This document shows, in pieces, positions 60,288 through 64,000 of a stretch of DNA of 64,000 nucleotides; within the stretch, counting starts at the first letter, position 1, and each line of letters opens with the position of its first letter. The notes beneath the pieces were generated by a model. That model worked only from the letters and a program-made list of their open reading frames with translations. It had not been told where the DNA came from and ran no database searches. The stretch is taken from the NCBI RefSeq assembly GCF_028401415.2, contig NZ_CP171821.2:3596001-3660000 (forward strand), written 5' to 3'. Position numbers and translations under genes: made by a program. The stretch is from Glaciecola sp028401415 (GTDB lineage: Bacteria > Pseudomonadota > Gammaproteobacteria > Enterobacterales > Alteromonadaceae).

Positions 60288-61124
60288 TTACGCCGATGAG
60301 TTAGTGCTTTCAAATATTTTATCCGCTGATGCAGCCACAAAGCCTTGATAAAGCTCGCCATTTTGCATGGGATATCGCTGCGCGAATTCATAGAAACAAC
60401 TGGGGATATTAAGTTCCGTATCGCTGAACTTAACAATAGCTTTGTCGGCCATGGTTGACGACTGGGCTAAGCAAACGTCTTTGCCTCCTTTGATTTCGCC
60501 GCCAGAGGTGTTGAGTTCAAAACCGTTCTCTTTAAGAATGCGATTTACCTCGGCCAATTCGGTGATGGAGTGTAAATGATTAACGCTTACCGTAAAATGA
60601 TTAGCACGATAGCCCCAAGCCGCCATCCACGCAGCATATTCTGATTCTTCAAGCAGTCGATAATATTGCTGACTGCTTACTTGCCAATGCGGGCCTGAGT
60701 ATAAGAAATTGTCAGCTTTTACTGCTGACGCATCCATTTGTTCAACAAGTCGATGAATGATAGATGCAGCATCTTTACTGAGCTCATTAACACGCAGTTC
60801 GCTGATAAAGACCTTTGGCTGCTCTGGGTCGGGATGTTGAAAGTGCAGTGCGCTGAGTTTTTTTGCTGCAAAATCGTATTCACCGCCTTGTTCATAGCCT
60901 ACGGCTTTAAAATGTGCGGCAAGCTTATCAAGGTTGACCGATTCAATATCAAAGGTGCGAAGCGCAATATGGTCATTTACGATGGCGTCAAATCGATTGT
61001 CTTGCGAAGTAGCTTCGCCTTGGTCGTATTCACTCAGTATACGATGAATCTTTTTAGCAGAAGGGGTAACTTCTAAATAGTTTTCCCATAAGCCGTTAAA
61101 TAATGCGTCAACACTACTGTGCAT
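60288..61124 (-). CDS. DUF1338 family (2-oxoadipate dioxygenase-like) protein in the ast operon
   Basis: A 278-residue protein of the DUF1338 family, a vicinal-oxygen-chelate fold that includes the 2-oxoadipate dioxygenase HglS. Likely iron-site and family blocks are DHIALRTFDIE near residue 51, PKVFISELRVNEL near 104, and NHFTVSVNHLHSI near 174. The family enzyme decarboxylates and hydroxylates 2-oxo acids. Here the gene follows astD by 11 bases, so it may handle a product or side product of arginine or lysine breakdown. That specific role is inference. The stop is followed about 115 bases later by a terminator. The family call is good; the reaction is open. Confidence 0.85.
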   Translation of the reverse strand: MHSSVDALFNGLWENYLEVTPSAKKIHRILSEYDQGEATSQDNRFDAIVNDHIALRTFDIESVNLDKLAAHFKAVGYEQGGEYDFAAKKLSALHFQHPDPEQPKVFISELRVNELSKDAASIIHRLVEQMDASAVKADNFLYSGPHWQVSSQQYYRLLEESEYAAWMAAWGYRANHFTVSVNHLHSITELAEVNRILKENGFELNTSGGEIKGGKDVCLAQSSTMADKAIVKFSDTELNIPSCFYEFAQRYPMQNGELYQGFVAASADKIFESTNSSA

Positions 61125-61135
61125 AATAAGCCTCT

Positions 61136-62620
61136 TTAAATGTTGTCCAGATTAAGCCCGGGGCTTAGCGTTGATGGGAGCATGACTTTATCAAGCTCTA
61201 CTGAGGCAACAGGATATGCGCAGTAGTCGGCCGCGTAATATGCGCTAGCGCGATGATTACCACTTTCTCCAATACCCCCAAACGGCGCAGCACTGCTGGC
61301 ACCGGTAATTGGGCGGTTCCAATTCACAATGCCTGCACGTATGCGCGGTAAAAAGTAGTCATAGTCGGCTTCGCTATCGGCAAGTAGACCCGCAGATAAG
61401 CCAAACTTTGTGTTATTGGCAAGCGCAATAGCGTCATCAATATCTTTATATCGAATCACCTTTAGCAATGGACCAAAATGTTCTTCATCAGGCATATCGC
61501 GAGCGATGTTTGTCACATCTACAATGCCAGGGCTGACAAAACCGGTACTGGTATCGCTATGCTCAAGTGCAATCAATGCTTTTGCACCCATATCAATTAA
61601 CTGCTGCTGGGCTCTCACCATAAGCGCCGCTGCCTTAGCCGAGATCATTGCACCCATAAAGGGTTGGTCATTAGCATCGTAATGGCCTACTTTAATTTGC
61701 GCGGTGGCTTTTACTAAGCTTTCGAGCAATTGGTCGCCTTGAGCTGTGCTTGGTACAAACAGTTTGCGGGCACATGTGCAGCGTTGCCCAGAGCTAACAA
61801 ATGCCGATTGTATAATGTCGTGAACAGCGGCTTTAGTATCTGCTACTTCAGTCACAATTAATGGGTTGTTGCCACCCATTTCAAGCGCAAGAATTTTTCC
61901 AGGGTTACCGGCAAACTGCTGGTGCAATAGCTTCCCGGTGTTGGAACTTCCGGTAAAAAATAAGCCGTCAATATCGCTATGGCTTGCAAGCGACTTTCCG
62001 GTTTCTACCTGCCCCTGTACCATGTTCAACACGCCATCAGGCAGTCCCACCTCTTGCCAAAGCTTTAGGGTTAATTCGGCTACCAGTGGCGTTAAGTCGC
62101 TGGGTTTAAACACAACCGTGTTGCCCGCCAGCAGCGCGGGAATAATGTGGCCATTTGGAAGGTGGCCAGGGAAGTTATATGGGCCAAAAACAGCAACCAC
62201 ACCGTGTGGTCGGTGACGAAGCATGGCCTTTCCGGCGGGCATTGGGTTTTCAACTGTGCCGGTTCGCTCTTGGTAGGCGCGCTCACTTATGCCCGCTTTA
62301 CCGATCATTGCCGCAACTTCAGTTGCCGTTTCCCACAATGGTTTGCCCGTTTCTTTGGCAATCGCATGTGCGAGCGCGTCTTTATTGTCGCCAAGCACTT
62401 GTGCAAATCGCTTCACTAGAGCTAAGCGTGCGTCAAATTGGCTCATTGACCATGTAATAAAGGCCTTTCGCGCTGCTTTTACTGCATTGTCGACTTGTGG
62501 TGAGCTTGCTGCTTGTCCGCTCCAGACGGGAGCATTCTTGGCTGGGTCAATGGAGTTAAATTCTTCCCCATCTCCTTTCACCCATTTACCATTGATAAAG
62601 TGTGTTGTATTAGATGACAT
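61136..62620 (-). CDS. astD: N-succinylglutamate 5-semialdehyde dehydrogenase
   Basis: An NAD-dependent aldehyde dehydrogenase of about 494 residues that acts in the arginine succinyltransferase pathway, oxidising succinylglutamate semialdehyde to succinylglutamate. ALDH landmarks: VVAVFGPYNFPGHLPNGHI (NAD site), catalytic Glu in ALEMGGNNPLI, and catalytic Cys near residue 280 in SSGQRCTCARKLF. I start at the ATG at 62620, which has AGGAG upstream; a longer frame to 62665 lacks a good site. It lies between astA (23 bases upstream) and the DUF1338 gene (11 bases downstream), fitting an ast operon. Confidence 0.94.
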   Translation of the reverse strand: MSSNTTHFINGKWVKGDGEEFNSIDPAKNAPVWSGQAASSPQVDNAVKAARKAFITWSMSQFDARLALVKRFAQVLGDNKDALAHAIAKETGKPLWETATEVAAMIGKAGISERAYQERTGTVENPMPAGKAMLRHRPHGVVAVFGPYNFPGHLPNGHIIPALLAGNTVVFKPSDLTPLVAELTLKLWQEVGLPDGVLNMVQGQVETGKSLASHSDIDGLFFTGSSNTGKLLHQQFAGNPGKILALEMGGNNPLIVTEVADTKAAVHDIIQSAFVSSGQRCTCARKLFVPSTAQGDQLLESLVKATAQIKVGHYDANDQPFMGAMISAKAAALMVRAQQQLIDMGAKALIALEHSDTSTGFVSPGIVDVTNIARDMPDEEHFGPLLKVIRYKDIDDAIALANNTKFGLSAGLLADSEADYDYFLPRIRAGIVNWNRPITGASSAAPFGGIGESGNHRASAYYAADYCAYPVASVELDKVMLPSTLSPGLNLDNI

Positions 62621-62643
62621 AAGCTCGCTCCTAATGGCGTTGT

Positions 62644-63693
62644 TTAAGCGGGTTTTTGTCCGCAAGGTGCAAAGCGAATTTGGCAGTTGCTATCAACAAG
62701 CAGCGCCTTGGCCGTTTCTTGGCTAATAAGTGCTTTACCTTGTTCATCTTCACTTTCACCAAGGACAATTTTCCCAACGCAGGCTCTAAAATTTGAAATT
62801 TGGGTATTAATAATATAGTGCATCTGTGCATTGGCTAGACGGGAGTCGTCCACAATCAATACCTCGCAGCATCGACTGTTTCTCACGGTAGTGATGTTGG
62901 CAACGTCAGCTTCAATGGTTGGACCTGCGTCAAAAATATCTACATATCCACGACTCTTGAAACCTTCCTGTTCGAGCAGTCTAAGCGCTGGTATTGTTTT
63001 TTCATGTACTTTTCCAATGCACGCTTGCGCCGCTTTTGAAAGCAGGTTGACGTAAATGGGGTATTTGGGCATTAATTCGGCAATAAACACTTTATTGCCA
63101 ATACCGGTTAAGTAGTCAGCGGTAGGAAAATCGACTGAAAAAAAGTGCGTTTCTAACCACTCCCAAAAAGGAGAGGTGCCATTATCATCCGACACGCCTC
63201 TCATTTCAGCAATGAGGGTATCTGAAAAGCGCTCTGGGTGTTGAGCCATAAACAAAAATCTGAACTTAGACAATAGTCGACCCGATAAACCCTTGCGCGC
63301 TTTTTCTCTCAAGAACAAAGTGCATATTTCACTTACGCCGGTATAGTCGTTGCAAAACATAAGTATATCGACAGTGTTATGAACACCAAGCTCGCGTGAA
63401 GCGTGCACAACTTTGCTCACATGATAGTGATAAAAGGCGTCATTAAGTCCAACTGTCGCTTCAATGCCTGAGGTACCAACAACTTCGCCAGTTTCGCTGT
63501 TTTCGGCCACAAATAAATAACTTTCTGGGCCTGGGCACTTGGGCGTGCTGGCGAATGCAGCGTTTGCAGAATCTATTTTTTTCCGTAAAAGGTTTTCATT
63601 AACCGGCAGCGATGTGAAACCGATGCCCGACTCATTGGCAATTTCATAAAGCGCAGCATAATCACTGTCTCTAATAGGACGGATAATCAACAT
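62644..63693 (-). CDS. astA: Arginine N-succinyltransferase
   Basis: A 349-residue enzyme that transfers succinyl from succinyl-CoA to arginine, the first step of ammonia-producing arginine breakdown. It starts MLIIRPIRDSDYAALYEIA, with an acyltransferase fold (VVGTSGIEATVGL; SKFRFLFMAQHPERFSDTLIAEMRG, shown here in short blocks). The C-terminal half carries FDAGPTIEADVANI, characteristic of AstA. The length is that of E. coli AstA (344). It lies 17 bases after astC on the same strand, so astC, astA, astD and DUF1338 are one operon. Regulation, usually by ArgR/NtrC, is not visible because the promoter is outside the window. Confidence 0.95.
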   Translation of the reverse strand: MLIIRPIRDSDYAALYEIANESGIGFTSLPVNENLLRKKIDSANAAFASTPKCPGPESYLFVAENSETGEVVGTSGIEATVGLNDAFYHYHVSKVVHASRELGVHNTVDILMFCNDYTGVSEICTLFLREKARKGLSGRLLSKFRFLFMAQHPERFSDTLIAEMRGVSDDNGTSPFWEWLETHFFSVDFPTADYLTGIGNKVFIAELMPKYPIYVNLLSKAAQACIGKVHEKTIPALRLLEQEGFKSRGYVDIFDAGPTIEADVANITTVRNSRCCEVLIVDDSRLANAQMHYIINTQISNFRACVGKIVLGESEDEQGKALISQETAKALLVDSNCQIRFAPCGQKPA

Positions 63694-63710
63694 TGGGCTG
63701 CTCCAGTTAT

Positions 63711-64000
63711 CTAAGCAGCGTCAGATTTAGCGACGAGTTGGGCAATGCCTTTCTCAAATCGACGTAAACCCTCTATGATGTCCTCATCTGGTATAATCAG
63801 CGATGGCGCAAAACGAACCACGTCCATCCCCGCGACTAAGCACATTAAACCTTCTTCGTTTGCTGCCACCATAAAGTCGCGCGCTTTTCCTTTGTAATGT
63901 TCATTTAGCGCACACCCTAAAAGCATGCCTTTGCCGCGAATTTCACTGAACACGTGGTACTTGTCATTAATTTGATTGAGTTTTTCTCTAAACAACGCTT
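63711..64000 (-). CDS. astC: Succinylornithine transaminase, C-terminal part (N-terminus outside window)
   Basis: Only the last 96 or so codons are visible. They show the class III aminotransferase C-terminal block: SEIRGKGMLLGCALNEHYKGK, then VRFAPSLIIPDEDIIEGLRRFEKGI. The PLP Lys and most of the fold lie beyond the edge. Its place directly before astA identifies it as the transaminase of the arginine succinyltransferase pathway (AstC, or the ArgD/AstC dual enzyme), although this end alone could not separate it from acetylornithine transaminase. Confidence 0.85.
   Translation of the reverse strand, partial: ALFREKLNQINDKYHVFSEIRGKGMLLGCALNEHYKGKARDFMVAANEEGLMCLVAGMDVVRFAPSLIIPDEDIIEGLRRFEKGIAQLVAKSDAA

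Noticed and set aside
1..64000. CRISPR arrays, tRNA genes, rRNA genes, prophage or integrative element
   Set aside because: No regularly spaced repeats, cloverleaf-like stretches, rRNA segments, integrase or phage structural genes could be recognised by reading; a search with dedicated covariance models would be needed to exclude small RNAs.

Overview
The window looks like chromosomal DNA of a marine gammaproteobacterium of the Alteromonadales, most likely Alteromonadaceae (Alteromonas, Glaciecola or Paraglaciecola type). This rests on recognisable genes (penicillin-binding protein 1B, GlnK-AmtB, HemL, PyrB, ParC, RlmA, the Ast arginine pathway, a DUF2982 protein, a large TonB-dependent receptor) and on the mixed AT-leaning composition; no rRNA or species marker is present. 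I see no tRNA, rRNA, CRISPR array, prophage or intact insertion sequence.

Layout. 1-1475 (-): a DUF6489 protein and class I PHA synthase (cut by the window edge). 1648-1789: a long hairpin repeat. 1837-5079 (+): PBP1B and a DUF429-like nuclease. 5356-7250 (+): an NtrC/sigma-54 controlled glnK-amtB operon with its terminator. 7319-8128 (+): a DUF6065 gene broken by an in-frame TGA. 8125-18138: a secreted amidohydrolase; a molybdenum hydroxylase (2Fe-2S subunit plus Tat-exported large subunit) facing a MocA-like cofactor cytidylyltransferase; a YcaQ/AlkX-type DNA glycosylase; and a translationally coupled pair made of a DUF1080-PA14 protein and a beta-propeller/cytochrome c dehydrogenase. 18305-24050 (+): a diguanylate cyclase, gamma-glutamyltransferase, a DyP peroxidase homologue with altered active site, an unknown anchored protein and a small membrane protein whose reading frame shifts at an A7 run.

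24115-28057 (-): secreted GH14 beta-amylase, hemL, pyrB. 28285-28491: a MITE-like element with target-site duplication. 28687-34040 (+): a two-gene RND efflux operon and a DUF2982 protein. 34057-35361 (-): a PLP sulfur-amino-acid enzyme. 35362-37548: a patch of decayed genes (S9 peptidase and M24 peptidase remnants) around a small PEP-CTERM-like protein. 37589-42158 (-): a MacAB-like ABC export operon, divergent from a sigma-54 response regulator and its histidine kinase (42361-45157, +). 45245-50559 (-): a GPH-family transporter, then a 7TMR-DISM hybrid kinase followed by a SLATT-like two-helix membrane protein.

50733-54005 (+): parC and rlmA, followed by a second PEP-CTERM-like secreted protein. 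54772-56602 (-): a LytS/LytR-type two-component pair, divergent from a 988-residue TonB-dependent receptor (57079-60045, +); the shared intergenic region carries a perfect 22-bp palindrome. 60288-64000 (-): the arginine succinyltransferase operon astC(partial)-astA-astD-DUF1338.

The genes most worth following up are the DISM-kinase/SLATT pair, the DyP homologue missing both distal catalytic residues, the coupled DUF1080-PA14/cytochrome dehydrogenase pair, the MITE with intact target duplication, and two apparently broken frames (TGA at a likely conserved Cys of the DUF6065 gene; A7 slip site in the small membrane protein).
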